A stretch of DNA of 64,000 nucleotides from contig NZ_SRUU01000002.1 in NCBI RefSeq assembly GCF_004791585.1, positions 310,001 to 374,000 on the forward strand, given 5' to 3'. Under the pieces are notes generated by a model. It did no database searches. It was not told the DNA's origin and was given only the letters and a program-made list of their open reading frames with translations. This DNA is from Mesorhizobium sp. M1C.F.Ca.ET.210.01.1.1. GTDB taxonomy: Bacteria > Pseudomonadota > Alphaproteobacteria > Rhizobiales > Rhizobiaceae. Below, piece after piece: positions 34,688-44,051 of the stretch (the stretch's first letter is position 1; each line of letters opens with the position of its first letter). Both the position numbers and the translations under genes were made by a program.

Positions 34688-37069
34688 TTAGGCGGCCTGC
34701 TTGGCGCGTGAATCCGATTTTTCCAGATAGTAGCTCGAGTAGCGGTCGAAGAACCTTTCAGAGCCGCCGAGCGAGCCGTATTTCGCCAGCTTCTTGAGCT
34801 CGACCTTGTTGAGCACCGCGCCGGTGATCTTTTGGGCGATGTAGGGCTCCTGTTCCAGCATCGAGCGCACCATGGCGCGCGGTGTGCGGCCCCATTCGGT
34901 GACGAGCACGAAACCGTCGACCAGCGGCGCGAAGGCCTTGGCGTCGACCACGGGCCCAAGCGGCGGCAGGTCGACGATGATGTATTCGAAGGTCTCCTTG
35001 GCGTTATCGATGAAGCGCCGCATGCCGGCCGAGCCCAGAAACTCGCTGGTGTGCGAGAACTGGCCGCGCAGCACGGCGGGAATGATCGCCAGCTTGGTCT
35101 GGCGGTCGACCTTGCCGACCGATTGCCAGGTCTGCCCGTTGACCACGGCTTCCATAAGCCCGTGCTCGGCTTCCATGCCGAGGCTGCGGCTGAGGCCGGG
35201 ATTGCGCAGGTCGCCATCGATCAGCAGCGTCTTGGCGCCGTTGGCGGCGAGCAGGCCTGCTAGGTTTGCCGCCACGGTGGACTTGCCTTCGCCGGGCAGC
35301 ACCGAGATGACGCCGATCACCCGGCTGCCCTTGTCCTCCATCACCACGTCGAACGCGATCTTGGCGTTGCGAAGCGTCTCGGCAAACATCGAGGCCGGCG
35401 CATCGAGGCTTACCCGCATTCGCGCCCTTCTCTCGGCGGCCGACAGGCTTGTTACCTTGCCGTCGGCCGGCAATTCGTCCGGCTTCGTCTCCTTGGCCTT
35501 GCCGCCGCCGATCGTCGGCAGATAGCCGAGGAACTTCAGGCCGACGCGGTCGCGAATGTCCTCGCCCGTCCGGAAGAAGCGCTCGTTGAATTCGTTCAAG
35601 CCGCCGAAGCCGGCGCCGAGCATGAGGCCGAGCACCAGCGAGAGCGCCAGCACCCTGATGGTGCGCGGGCTCGACGCGGCAAGCGGCATGTTCGCATCCG
35701 AGATGATGCGGACCTTGCCGACAGGGAAGGATTGCTGCTGCGAGGCTTCCTGATAGCGGCTGAGGAAGGTCTGGTAGAGCGTCGAGAGCGCCTGCGCCTG
35801 CTGGTCGAGTTCTCTCAGCCTCACCTGCGACTCATTGTCGGCCGAGCTCTGGCCGGCGGCGGTCGTGATCTTCTGCTTCAGTTCGGCCTCGCGCGCCTGC
35901 GCCACTTGGAAGTCGTTGCGGTAGCTTTCGGTGATCTGCTTCAGCTGCCCGAAGATCTGCGCCGACACATCGGCCTTTTCCTTGGTGAGCGCCACGGCCT
36001 GGGGGTGGTCCTTGCCGAAATTCGCCTCGACATCCTGGAGCCGCTTGGCGATGGCAAGGTAACGGGTCTTAAGGCCGATGATGACCGAGCTGCTCGGCTG
36101 ATCGGAGGCAATCGCCGAATCGTTGAAAGCATTGTCGGAGCCGCTGTCGACGATCGCCTTGTACTGCTGGTAGCGGGCGCTGGCGCGCGCGGTATCGGCC
36201 TGCGCGATGATGAGCTGGGCGTTGAGATCCGACAGCTGCTTGCCGCTGATCAGCTGGCCGTCGCTGTTGGCCGACAGCCCGTGCTCCGCCCTGAATTTCT
36301 CGACCTCCATCGCTGCCTGCTGCGAACTTTGGCGCAGCTCGGTCAGCCTGCCCTGCAGCCAGACAGCGGCGCGCTCGGTGGCGTCGAAGCTGGCGTTGAG
36401 CTGATCAGCGAGATAGGCCTCGGCATAGGCCTTGGTGATGGCCGTGGCGAGGGCCGGATTCGCCGACTGATAGCCCAACGTAATGACGTTGCTGCGGCCG
36501 TTGCGATCCGCCATCAATCCGGTCTGCAGAACGAGGACCGCATAGTCATGGGTCGCGGCTTTCATCATGGCTTCGCGCGTCGCGGCATCCACGTTCTCGA
36601 TCCCCGGGAGTTCGTTGGTCGCGCTGCCGCGGAAATAGGCGACGATACCGCGCAGGAACCCGACGCCCTTGGCAAGGGCCGACTGAGGCGGGTTCATGAA
36701 CTCGTCGTTCTGGTCGAGCTTCAGCTTGTCGACGACCACCGACGCCAGTCGGGCGGAGCTAAGAATTTCTATCTGGCTGAGGATCGTCGCGTCCGTCTGC
36801 TGCGTGGCACTGACCGCCGAGATGTCGTCCACGACCTTGTTCAGGCCCTCGTCGATCAGCACGCTGGCAACGGACGTGTATTGCTTGGGCGTGGTCTGCA
36901 GATAAATCACGCCCAGGAACAGGCCGATGACGGCGCAGACCGCCACCACCTTGGCCTGCCGGGCGGCCATGCCAAGCAGGCGCTCGACGTCGATGAAGTC
37001 TTCACCCTTTTCCGGTTCGGTACTGGGCAATGGCATCCTCTTGTCGAGAGGAAAGTTGGCATAATTCAT
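34688..37069 (-). CDS. exoP: ExoP/GumC-type polysaccharide co-polymerase with BY-kinase domain
   Basis: Inner-membrane protein of 793 residues that controls exopolysaccharide chain length. Residues 1-60 hold a first transmembrane helix, then a long periplasmic coiled-coil Wzz domain, a second helix near 490, and a C-terminal P-loop tyrosine autokinase. Walker A is VLPGEGKSTVAANLAG, Walker B LLIDGDLRNPG. The C-terminal tail YSSYYLEK offers a tyrosine cluster for autophosphorylation. The order exoL-A-M-O-N-P matches the succinoglycan cluster. The stop lies next to the 58-bp tandem repeats. Confidence 0.92.
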   Translation of the reverse strand: MNYANFPLDKRMPLPSTEPEKGEDFIDVERLLGMAARQAKVVAVCAVIGLFLGVIYLQTTPKQYTSVASVLIDEGLNKVVDDISAVSATQQTDATILSQIEILSSARLASVVVDKLKLDQNDEFMNPPQSALAKGVGFLRGIVAYFRGSATNELPGIENVDAATREAMMKAATHDYAVLVLQTGLMADRNGRSNVITLGYQSANPALATAITKAYAEAYLADQLNASFDATERAAVWLQGRLTELRQSSQQAAMEVEKFRAEHGLSANSDGQLISGKQLSDLNAQLIIAQADTARASARYQQYKAIVDSGSDNAFNDSAIASDQPSSSVIIGLKTRYLAIAKRLQDVEANFGKDHPQAVALTKEKADVSAQIFGQLKQITESYRNDFQVAQAREAELKQKITTAAGQSSADNESQVRLRELDQQAQALSTLYQTFLSRYQEASQQQSFPVGKVRIISDANMPLAASSPRTIRVLALSLVLGLMLGAGFGGLNEFNERFFRTGEDIRDRVGLKFLGYLPTIGGGKAKETKPDELPADGKVTSLSAAERRARMRVSLDAPASMFAETLRNAKIAFDVVMEDKGSRVIGVISVLPGEGKSTVAANLAGLLAANGAKTLLIDGDLRNPGLSRSLGMEAEHGLMEAVVNGQTWQSVGKVDRQTKLAIIPAVLRGQFSHTSEFLGSAGMRRFIDNAKETFEYIIVDLPPLGPVVDAKAFAPLVDGFVLVTEWGRTPRAMVRSMLEQEPYIAQKITGAVLNKVELKKLAKYGSLGGSERFFDRYSSYYLEKSDSRAKQAA

Positions 37070-37221
37070 CTTCGGTCCAATTCCAGGTTGCAGGCGCTAC
37101 CGGCCTTCGAAGAGTGGCGTCGTTACCAGAAAAGACCACGCAACATCCGTGCCAAGGGGCGCTTGGCCGGCTCGGCCAAGCGCTTGCGCGGCTGTCGCGC
37201 CATCGCGATTTCGCATATGCA

Positions 37222-37234
37222 CCCAAAATTTGGG
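37222..37234. promoter_or_regulatory. AT-rich palindrome between exoN and exoP
   Basis: CCCAAAATTTGGG is palindromic around one base and lies directly after the exoN stop, about 150 bp before exoP. The string AAAATTTGGGCAT recurs at 60644-60656 in the exoY leader. The match is short and may be chance. Confidence 0.25.
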
Positions 37235-37236
37235 CA

Positions 37237-38133
37237 TTATGCGGCTACTTCCCGGCGCTCGTGCGACCGGACGAATTGCTGCAGCATTTCGAAGACAGGT
37301 CCTTTCATGTCGTCGCGCGCCAGAGCAAAGGCGATGGTGGCCTCGATGAAGCCTTCCTTGGAGCCGCAATCGAACATGCGGCCGTTGAAGGGTTGGGCAT
37401 AGAAGGGCTGGCTCTCGGCCAGGCGAACCATGGCGTCGGTGAGCTGGATCTCGTTGCCGGCGCCGCGCTGCTGGGTGCCAAGCAGGGCGAAGATCTCCGG
37501 CTGCAGGATATAGCGGCCGTTGATGTAGAAGTTCGAGGGTGCGTTGGCAGGCGCCGGCTTCTCGACCATGGCGGTCACTTCGAAGCCGGAGGCCACCTCG
37601 GCGCCGCGGCCGACAATGCCGTATTTGCCGGTTTCCGAAGGATCGCAGCGCTCGACGGCGATGACGTTGCCGCCGGTCCGCTGATAGAGGTCGACGGTCT
37701 CGGCGAGGCAGCCCGGCGCGCCGAAGGACACCATGTCGGGGAGCAGCAGGGCGAAGGGCTCGTTGCCGATCACGTCGCGCGCGCACCATACGGCATGGCC
37801 GAGGCCGTGCGGCGACTGCTGGCGGATGAAGCTGGTGGCACCGGCGACGGGCAGCAGGCTTTCCAGCGACTGGAGCTGCGCCTTCTTGCCGGTCTGCTCG
37901 AGCGTCCCGATCAGTTCAGGATGGAGGTCGAAATAATCCTCGATGACCGCCTTGTTGCGGCCGGTGACGAAGACGATGTGCTCGATGCCGGCTTCGAACG
38001 CCTCGTCCACGGCATATTGCACGACAGGCTTGTCGACGACGGGCAGCATTTCCTTCGGCATTGATTTGGTTGCCGGCAGGAACCGCGTTCCAAGCCCCGC
38101 CACCGGGATGACTGCCTTCCTGACTTTCTGCAT
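37237..38133 (-). CDS. exoN: UTP-glucose-1-phosphate uridylyltransferase
   Basis: Cytoplasmic enzyme of 298 residues making UDP-glucose, the donor for exopolysaccharide glucose and the substrate of the UDP-glucose dehydrogenase at 48372. The nucleotide motif [19 protein letters not shown], the pocket [16 protein letters not shown] and [13 protein letters not shown] are fully conserved with GalU/ExoN. Its place between exoO and exoP favours the exoN name over a housekeeping galU. Confidence 0.93.
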   Translation of the reverse strand: MQKVRKAVIPVAGLGTRFLPATKSMPKEMLPVVDKPVVQYAVDEAFEAGIEHIVFVTGRNKAVIEDYFDLHPELIGTLEQTGKKAQLQSLESLLPVAGATSFIRQQSPHGLGHAVWCARDVIGNEPFALLLPDMVSFGAPGCLAETVDLYQRTGGNVIAVERCDPSETGKYGIVGRGAEVASGFEVTAMVEKPAPANAPSNFYINGRYILQPEIFALLGTQQRGAGNEIQLTDAMVRLAESQPFYAQPFNGRMFDCGSKEGFIEATIAFALARDDMKGPVFEMLQQFVRSHERREVAA

Positions 38134-38207
38134 TGCTTATTCCTTCTGAGGAGATCGATTTTGACCTATCGCTGGCTATGAAAATCCATTCCATCCGCCA
38201 GCATGCT

Positions 38208-39158
38208 TCACCTCCCCGTCCCCGCGGCAAACTGTGCCGCAACCCTTCTCAGCCGGACCGCGATCGGCATCGACATATGCCTGACCGCGGCCGGATCGCT
38301 GAGCGCCGTGCGTATCGCCTTGAGCGGCGCACGCGCCTTGATGTGCTGAACCAATGACAGGAACGAGGCCGCCTTGCGCAGGCTGCGGCCGCGCCTCGCG
38401 AAGGCCGTTTTGGCGCTCTCGTCCATGACATTCGCAGCGGCGAAGGCGGCATCGGCTTTCGCCATCGCCTCGACATGATGCAATTCCAGCACCCGCGAGA
38501 TCGAACCTGTGCGGATGTGGTAGATATAGCCAGTTGTCGGCTCGACCACGCAGCGGCCGCCGCTGGCCAGCGCGCTCGCCAGAAGGATGTAGTCTTCGCC
38601 GATGCGCAGTTGCTCGTCGTAGCGAAGCCTGTTCTCGTCCAGGAACCGGCGTTGGAAGATCGGCTTCAGATAGCCAAGGTTGAAGCGCGACTCGAAGACC
38701 ACGTTGCCGGCGATGTAGTCGGCAAGCGAGATTTCCCCGAGCTGTTCGAGATAAGCGGCCGGGAACATGACGTCGTCTGGTGTGCCGTCCTCGCGCACGA
38801 CCTGGACATTGTCGACCGCGATCTGAGCACCCGCCTTTTCCGCCCGCGCGATCATTGCCGCCAACCTGCCGGGCAGGACGGCATCGTCGGAATCGAGCAC
38901 GGCAACCCAGCGGCCGCGGGCCAGATCGAGTCCGGCGTTCCTTGCGCCGCCGGGACCGCGGTTGGCGGGAAGCGCAACGACCTTCACGATGTCCTCGGGA
39001 TAGGCGCGCGCGACGTCGAGCGTGCGGTCGCGCGACTGGTCGTCGACGACGACGACTTCGATCGTGACGTCGCGCTGCGCCAGGGCGCTGGCGATCGCCC
39101 GGTCGAGGGTCGCCTCCGCGTTGTAGGCGGCGATGACGAAGCTGACGTCAGGCTGCAC
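38208..39158 (-). CDS. exoO: Family-2 glycosyltransferase, ExoO-like
   Basis: GT-A fold transferase of 316 residues: SFVIAAYNAEATLDRAIASAL, VVVDDQSRDRT, and the metal-binding DSDD in VAVLDSDDAVLPGR. The GTG start at 39158 follows GGAAGGGGACAAGC; the longer frame to 39236 overlaps exoM too far. The name comes from gene order (exoM-exoO-exoN) and the fold. The sugar and linkage it makes cannot be read from the sequence. It overlaps exoM by 11 bp. Confidence 0.8.
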   Translation of the reverse strand: MQPDVSFVIAAYNAEATLDRAIASALAQRDVTIEVVVVDDQSRDRTLDVARAYPEDIVKVVALPANRGPGGARNAGLDLARGRWVAVLDSDDAVLPGRLAAMIARAEKAGAQIAVDNVQVVREDGTPDDVMFPAAYLEQLGEISLADYIAGNVVFESRFNLGYLKPIFQRRFLDENRLRYDEQLRIGEDYILLASALASGGRCVVEPTTGYIYHIRTGSISRVLELHHVEAMAKADAAFAAANVMDESAKTAFARRGRSLRKAASFLSLVQHIKARAPLKAIRTALSDPAAVRHMSMPIAVRLRRVAAQFAAGTGR

Positions 39159-40092
39159 GCTTGTCCCCTTCCTGCGGTGTAAGGCCGTACTGGCGGATTT
39201 CGCGCACGCCAACCAGACCGCTGACGACGCCGACATGCATAATGCCGCGCAGCATGCTGCGGTTCCGCCGCACCGGGCTGATCGCCGTCAACAATGCCAT
39301 GCCGAAGCAATAGGCCGCCTTGGCGGACGCGACCGCGACCTGACCGATGCGGCGCACACCGCCCGTGTTGCGCCCGATGAGATGGCCATGTGTCTGTCCG
39401 AAGCGGAAGCGGCGGCGGCGCAGCCAGTCGAAGGCCGCCCTCGAGCGCGGCACCGCCTCGTCGACAAAGGCCTGCGGGGCAAAGGCGATGCGGCCACCGG
39501 CCTTGACCATATGATCGAAGAATTCGGTATCCTCGCCGCCGGTCTGGCCGCGCGCCAGGCTGAAACGGCGGTTGCGCAGGCTCGCCTCGGTCACACTGAG
39601 CAGCACGTTGCAGGTGTAGCCGGTGCGGATCTCGCCACGCACCCAGACGGGCAGGGTCGAGTGGAAATCGCCCTTGCGCATCCAGTCGGGCGCATCCTGC
39701 CGATATGTTGCGCGAACCGGGCCGAGCACGGCCGCCGCGCCGGTCGCCTCGGCGGTCGCGACAAGCTCGACGAGCCAGCCCGGCGAAGCCGTCTCGTCGT
39801 CGTCGATGAAGGCGACAAGGTCCGATACGCTGGCATCGAGGCAGGCGTTGCGGGCAATCGAGATGTTGCGCGCCGGCGCGTGGCGATAGCGGACCGGCAG
39901 CTTCAGCTCCTGCGCCAGCGCCTTCACCAACGGCTGCGCCGTCGGCTGGTCGTCGTTGTCGGCGACGACGATACCGATTTCGAACCCGGCAGGCTTCTCC
40001 AGCGCGGCGATGGAGCGCAGCGTGTCGCCAAGCTCCGGCCGGCGGAAGGTGCAAATGCAGATGTCGATGGAACGGTTTTTCTTTGTAGCCAT
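39148..40092 (-). CDS. exoM: Family-2 glycosyltransferase, ExoM-like
   Basis: Transferase of 314 residues with the ExoM-style start SIDICICTFRRPELGDTLRS, the metal motif IDDDETASPGW and the acid-base region GGEDTEFFDHM. In Sinorhizobium, ExoM adds a beta-1,4-glucose to the lipid-linked repeat unit. The ATG at 40092 shares a base with the exoA stop (TGATG). The extended frame to 40254 reads through exoA in another frame and is rejected. Confidence 0.85.
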   Translation of the reverse strand: MATKKNRSIDICICTFRRPELGDTLRSIAALEKPAGFEIGIVVADNDDQPTAQPLVKALAQELKLPVRYRHAPARNISIARNACLDASVSDLVAFIDDDETASPGWLVELVATAEATGAAAVLGPVRATYRQDAPDWMRKGDFHSTLPVWVRGEIRTGYTCNVLLSVTEASLRNRRFSLARGQTGGEDTEFFDHMVKAGGRIAFAPQAFVDEAVPRSRAAFDWLRRRRFRFGQTHGHLIGRNTGGVRRIGQVAVASAKAAYCFGMALLTAISPVRRNRSMLRGIMHVGVVSGLVGVREIRQYGLTPQEGDKRAA

Positions 40093-41105
40093 CACGCCGC
40101 CTCGCGCGCCGGCGTCGGGCCGAGGAGCTGCAGCCAGAAACCCATCGACCAGCCCAAATGCATCACCATCGCCGACACGCCGGCCAGCGCGATGGCCGGA
40201 TTGCGCTGGCGGATGGCAGTCACCGCGCCATAGCCGAGACAGACCGCCGCCCATATCAGAAACGGCACTCCCGCCAGCACGAAGACCGGAGCGATGAAGG
40301 TCAGCAGCACCACCGGGAATACGAGCAGCGGGATCATCTGCCGCAGCTTCGGCATCATTCGATGCTTCAGCACGTTCTTGGCGCGGCCGCGGCCATAGCC
40401 GAGATACTGGAAAAACAGACCCTTCAGCGTGGAGCGCGGATAATAGATCATCTGCGTCCTGCCGCTCATCCAGACGCGGTAGCCGGCCAGGCGAAGGCGA
40501 TGATCGAGTTCGGCGTCCTCGTTGTGGCTGAAGCTCTCGTCATAGCCGCCGACGGCCCGGAAGGCGGCGATGCGCATCAGCGCATGATGGCCGTGGTCGA
40601 CCCACTCTCCGGCCGACATGTGGCGATGCTTCGATCCGCCTGTGCCGAGCTTGGAATTCTGCGCCGCCGCAACCGCCTTCTGCACCGCGCCGGTACCGCT
40701 GGTCAGCATCGAGACGACGACCGAATCCGCCCCGGTCGCAAGCGCTTCCTCGACCAGCCTGTCGCAATAGTCGCCCGGATAGCCGCCATGCGCATCGATG
40801 CGGATGAGATAGTCGGCATCGTCGCCGAACGTCGCCACCGCCAGGTTGATGGCGGCACTCTGGATGCGCTTCGGATTGGCAAGCAGGATGACCCGCGGGT
40901 CCTCGACAGCGACGTTTTCGACGATATCCTGCGTGCCATCGGTGCTGCCGCCGTCCGCGACAACGATGCGCGCGCCGAGCCTCGCCGCCGCCGGCCGCAA
41001 CTGCTCGAGCAGCCCGCCGATGTGGGCGGCCTCGTTGAGGCACGGAATGACGATCAGGCTCGATGCCGTGGTTTGCGTCATCGGCTTTTGTCCATTATCA
41101 GCCAT
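40092..41105 (-). CDS. exoA: Family-2 glycosyltransferase, ExoA-like
   Basis: Membrane-linked transferase of 337 residues: LIVIPCLNEAAHIGGLLEQL, VVADGGSTDGTQDI, and an ExoA-type RIDAHGGYPGDY in place of the usual DxD, then HNEDAELDHRLRLAG. Two or more C-terminal hydrophobic segments anchor it. ExoA adds the first beta-1,3-glucose after the priming galactose in succinoglycan. The gene starts one base after the exoL stop. Confidence 0.85.
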   Translation of the reverse strand: MADNGQKPMTQTTASSLIVIPCLNEAAHIGGLLEQLRPAAARLGARIVVADGGSTDGTQDIVENVAVEDPRVILLANPKRIQSAAINLAVATFGDDADYLIRIDAHGGYPGDYCDRLVEEALATGADSVVVSMLTSGTGAVQKAVAAAQNSKLGTGGSKHRHMSAGEWVDHGHHALMRIAAFRAVGGYDESFSHNEDAELDHRLRLAGYRVWMSGRTQMIYYPRSTLKGLFFQYLGYGRGRAKNVLKHRMMPKLRQMIPLLVFPVVLLTFIAPVFVLAGVPFLIWAAVCLGYGAVTAIRQRNPAIALAGVSAMVMHLGWSMGFWLQLLGPTPAREAA

Positions 41106-41106
41106 C

Positions 41107-42279
41107 CTATGCCAGCGCCTCGGTCGCAAAGGTCCCGCGAACGGCGGTCAGGCCGCGCAGCTTGTCGACGAAAGCCAAGCAATCGCTGCGGTCGTAGCTC
41201 CAAGTCCTCGGATTTCGGGCCAACACCCGCGACTTCAGCTTACCGAAGCGTTCCTGGCCCATCGGGCCGAGCGCGGTGTCGAGACCTTCGGGCGTGGCTT
41301 CCGATAGAAGCACGCCGATGTCCTGCTGCTTGAGGAACCGGCCGGTTTCGGTGCTGGCCATCGAGATCGGCACGGCGGCAAAGCGGCAGCCTTCGTAGAG
41401 GCGGTTGGGAAGCAGCCATTCGGAGTTCTGGCCCTGTTCGAAGAAATCGATCGCCCAGGAGAAATGCACCTCGCGGTAGATCGCCGCCATGTCCTCCGGA
41501 TTGCGGTAGGGACCGCGAAAGGAAAGCCAGGGCTCGGCTTCGACGAAGGCATGAAAATCCGGGAATTCGGACAGCGCTGGACGACCCCTCAGCACCACTT
41601 CGAAGCGCCCTTCCTGCCGGCGCGTGAATTCGGCCAGAAGCTCCAGCGAGCGGCGGCAACGCAGCGCGCCGAACCAGCCGATGCGCCAGGGCGGCGCCGC
41701 TGGCCCCTCGTCCTCGAGCAGATCGCCCGCCGGCACCGGCATGGTGTCGAAATACTTGTTCTCGATCAGCTCGACCGGTGCGGCGATTTGCCCGAATGGC
41801 TCAAAATAGTTGGCGACGAAGGCAGGCGAGCTGGTCACCAGAAGCTTCACGTCGCGCGCGAGATGGCGTTCTGCGCCGCGCAGCGTCTTGCCGATCAGGT
41901 CGTTGCGCAACACCAGCCGATGGATGTCCAGGCATTCGTAGACGATCGGCACGCCGGCACCGAAAGCGCCGCTCGCGCGCCGGGCAAGCGCCAGCATCTC
42001 GAGATTGCGCGCGATGATCAGGTCGGGCCGAGGCACGGCACCAAGCTTGGCGCCGATCGACATCGCCGCCTTGGCCACCGCGCCGATGCGCTGCGCGAAT
42101 CGGCCGTCGCGCGTCGGGCCGAGGTCGACCGGCTCGAGACCTTCGATCTCGGCGATCGGACGGGTGGTGCGGCGGAAACCCGCCAGGGTTATCCTGGCAC
42201 CGCCTGCCCTGAGCATTTTGACCCTCCGGCGCACCGCCGGGTCGGATACGTCATGCACAAGGTACAAGACATGCAGCAT
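41107..42279 (-). CDS. exoL: Glycosyltransferase, ExoL-like
   Basis: GT-B type transferase of 390 residues. It begins MLHVLYLVHDVSDPAVRRRV, as ExoL-type proteins do, and has the donor-side region GWFGALRCRRSLELLAEF followed by RGPYRNPEDMAAIYREVHFS. The ATG at 42279 is preferred over upstream codons in the promoter region. First gene of the minus-strand operon exoL-A-M-O-N-P, divergent from the exoT-type flippase gene. Confidence 0.82.
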   Translation of the reverse strand: MLHVLYLVHDVSDPAVRRRVKMLRAGGARITLAGFRRTTRPIAEIEGLEPVDLGPTRDGRFAQRIGAVAKAAMSIGAKLGAVPRPDLIIARNLEMLALARRASGAFGAGVPIVYECLDIHRLVLRNDLIGKTLRGAERHLARDVKLLVTSSPAFVANYFEPFGQIAAPVELIENKYFDTMPVPAGDLLEDEGPAAPPWRIGWFGALRCRRSLELLAEFTRRQEGRFEVVLRGRPALSEFPDFHAFVEAEPWLSFRGPYRNPEDMAAIYREVHFSWAIDFFEQGQNSEWLLPNRLYEGCRFAAVPISMASTETGRFLKQQDIGVLLSEATPEGLDTALGPMGQERFGKLKSRVLARNPRTWSYDRSDCLAFVDKLRGLTAVRGTFATEALA

Positions 42280-42330
42280 GCAAAATCGACCGCTTTTGGG
42301 CCCGCCACCCAAGAGGATGCTATTACAGCT

Positions 42331-42397
42331 TTTGCTGCATCGCAACATTTTTGGTGCAGCGAAGCAACCACCGCACATTTTTTGTTGCACTGCAAAA
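42331..42397. promoter_or_regulatory. Three TTGC-rich motifs in the exoL/exoT divergent promoter region
   Basis: TTTGCTGCATCGCAACAT (42331-42348), TGGTGCAGCGAAGCAACC (42352-42369) and TTTGTTGCACTGCAAAAA (42381-42398) lie in tandem between the two divergent exo operons. All are variants of the TGTTGC-NN-TGCAGCA half-symmetrical pattern found again at 51271 and 60717. The block is AT-rich compared with the surroundings. Confidence 0.5.
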
Positions 42398-42477
42398 ACC
42401 TCTTGCGGTAGTTTGTGTCTGGCGGCGGGCGCTGGTCACGACGATGTCGGGCCGGCGTAAAATCAGGGATCCTGAAT

Positions 42478-43974
42478 TTGGAAACCAGTGCATTCGATCC
42501 GCCCGAGGGCTCACTGCGCAGATCGGTCGGCCGCGGCGCCGTCGTCACCGCGATGGCGCAGGGCGTGCGGGTCGCCACCCAGATCGTCTCCGTCATCGTG
42601 CTGTCGCGGCTCTTGTCGCCGCAGGACTTCGGCGTGGTGGCGATGTGCGCGCCAGTGCTTGCCTTCATCGCGCTGTTCCAGGACTTCGGCCTAACCCAGG
42701 CGACGATCCAGAAATCCGGCATCCGGCATGAGGAGGTCAACTACCTCTTCTGGATCAACACGGCGGTGAGCGCGATCCTGGCCTGCGTGCTTGCCGGCGC
42801 TGCGCCGCTGGTCGCCGCCTTCTACGGCGAGCCGCGCGTGACGGGGTTGGTTGCCGCGTTCGGCCTGCAGATCATGGCCTACGGCCTCGGCGCCCAGCAT
42901 CTGGCGCTGCTGACGCGCCGCATGGAGTTCACGCGGCTCGCCATCATCGACGTCGCCAGCGCCGTTTGCGGGCTCGTCGTCTCGATCGCCTGGACCTTCG
43001 TCGACCGCTCCTACTGGGCGCTTTTTGCCGGCACGCTGACAGGCGCGGTGCTGCCGACGCTTTGCTATTGGGCTTCCTCGCGCTGGCGTCCCGGGCTGCC
43101 GCGCAAGGTCGAGGGCATCAGCCAGCTGATCCATTTCGGCGCCGGCATCACCGGCTTCAACTTCGCCAACTTCTTTGCCCGCAACCTCGACAATGTGCTG
43201 ATCGGCAAATATTGGGGCGAGGCGCAGCTCGGCCTCTACGACCGCGCCTACAAGCTCCTGCTTTTCCCGCTCAGCCAGATCACCAATCCGCTGTCGAAGG
43301 TGATGGTACCGGCGCTCTCGCGCCTGAAGGACGAGCCGGACCGATACCGCAGCGCCTATCTGCGCGTCATGCCGCTGATCCTGCTCGTTGCCCTGCCCGG
43401 CGTCGCGTTCGCCACGGCCATGTCCGACACACTCATTCCCTTCGTGCTCGGCGAGCAATGGCGGCAGAGCGCCTCGATCTTCCTGGCGCTGGGTTTCGCC
43501 GGGCTGCTGCAGCCGCTCAACAATCCGGCGGGTTGGCTGTTCGTCAGCCAGGGCCGCTCCGGCGATTTCATGCGTTGGGGCATTGTCACGGCCGTAACCT
43601 CGGTGATGGCCTTCGCCATCGGCCTGCCCTATGGCGCGCTCGGCGTCGCCGTCGCCTATGCGATCAGCGAATATCTGAGGACGCCTTTCCTGTGGCTCTA
43701 TGTCGGCAAGGCCGGGCCGCTGCGCGCAAGCCATGTGCTGCACGCGGCGACCCCGTTCGTGCTTGGCGCGCATCTGGCGCTGGCACTCGTCTGGCTCGCC
43801 AAGCCGATGCTGCCGGCGCAACCCGTCATCGCGCTCGCAGCTGGCGCGATGCTTTCCTATGTCGCCACCATTATCGTCGCGGTCGCCTTCGGCGCCGGTC
43901 GCGAGGCGCTTCGGGAGGCCTTGCGGCTGATCCCGGCGCGGGGATTCTCGCCGGCAACCAGCGAGGCGAAGTGA
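42478..43974 (+). CDS. exoT: Polysaccharide flippase (Wzx/ExoT type)
   Basis: Inner-membrane protein of about 498 residues with 12-14 hydrophobic segments, of the MATE-like polysaccharide transporter family. Motifs: RLLSPQDFGVVAMCAPVLAF, FARNLDNVLIGKYWGEAQLG and LYDRAYKLLLFP. It flips the lipid-linked oligosaccharide to the periplasm. A TTG start at 42478 with AGGGA eight bases upstream is most likely; the frame is open from 42415. It is divergent from exoL and heads a short plus-strand operon. Confidence 0.85.
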   Translation: METSAFDPPEGSLRRSVGRGAVVTAMAQGVRVATQIVSVIVLSRLLSPQDFGVVAMCAPVLAFIALFQDFGLTQATIQKSGIRHEEVNYLFWINTAVSAILACVLAGAAPLVAAFYGEPRVTGLVAAFGLQIMAYGLGAQHLALLTRRMEFTRLAIIDVASAVCGLVVSIAWTFVDRSYWALFAGTLTGAVLPTLCYWASSRWRPGLPRKVEGISQLIHFGAGITGFNFANFFARNLDNVLIGKYWGEAQLGLYDRAYKLLLFPLSQITNPLSKVMVPALSRLKDEPDRYRSAYLRVMPLILLVALPGVAFATAMSDTLIPFVLGEQWRQSASIFLALGFAGLLQPLNNPAGWLFVSQGRSGDFMRWGIVTAVTSVMAFAIGLPYGALGVAVAYAISEYLRTPFLWLYVGKAGPLRASHVLHAATPFVLGAHLALALVWLAKPMLPAQPVIALAAGAMLSYVATIIVAVAFGAGREALREALRLIPARGFSPATSEAK

Positions 43975-44051
43975 ACTTGCCTGGCGCAATTGCGGCTTCG
44001 GCCGCGGCCGGACAGCCGGCGAAATCACTGACTTGAGGGTAAGGCAACGCC

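Noticed and set aside
35732..37402. Long plus-strand open frame of 556 codons opposite exoP
   Set aside because: It is a codon-bias shadow of exoP; its composition is low-complexity Arg/Gly/Ala-rich without motifs. The same holds for frames opposite trpS, hrpB, the GMC gene and UDP-glucose dehydrogenase.
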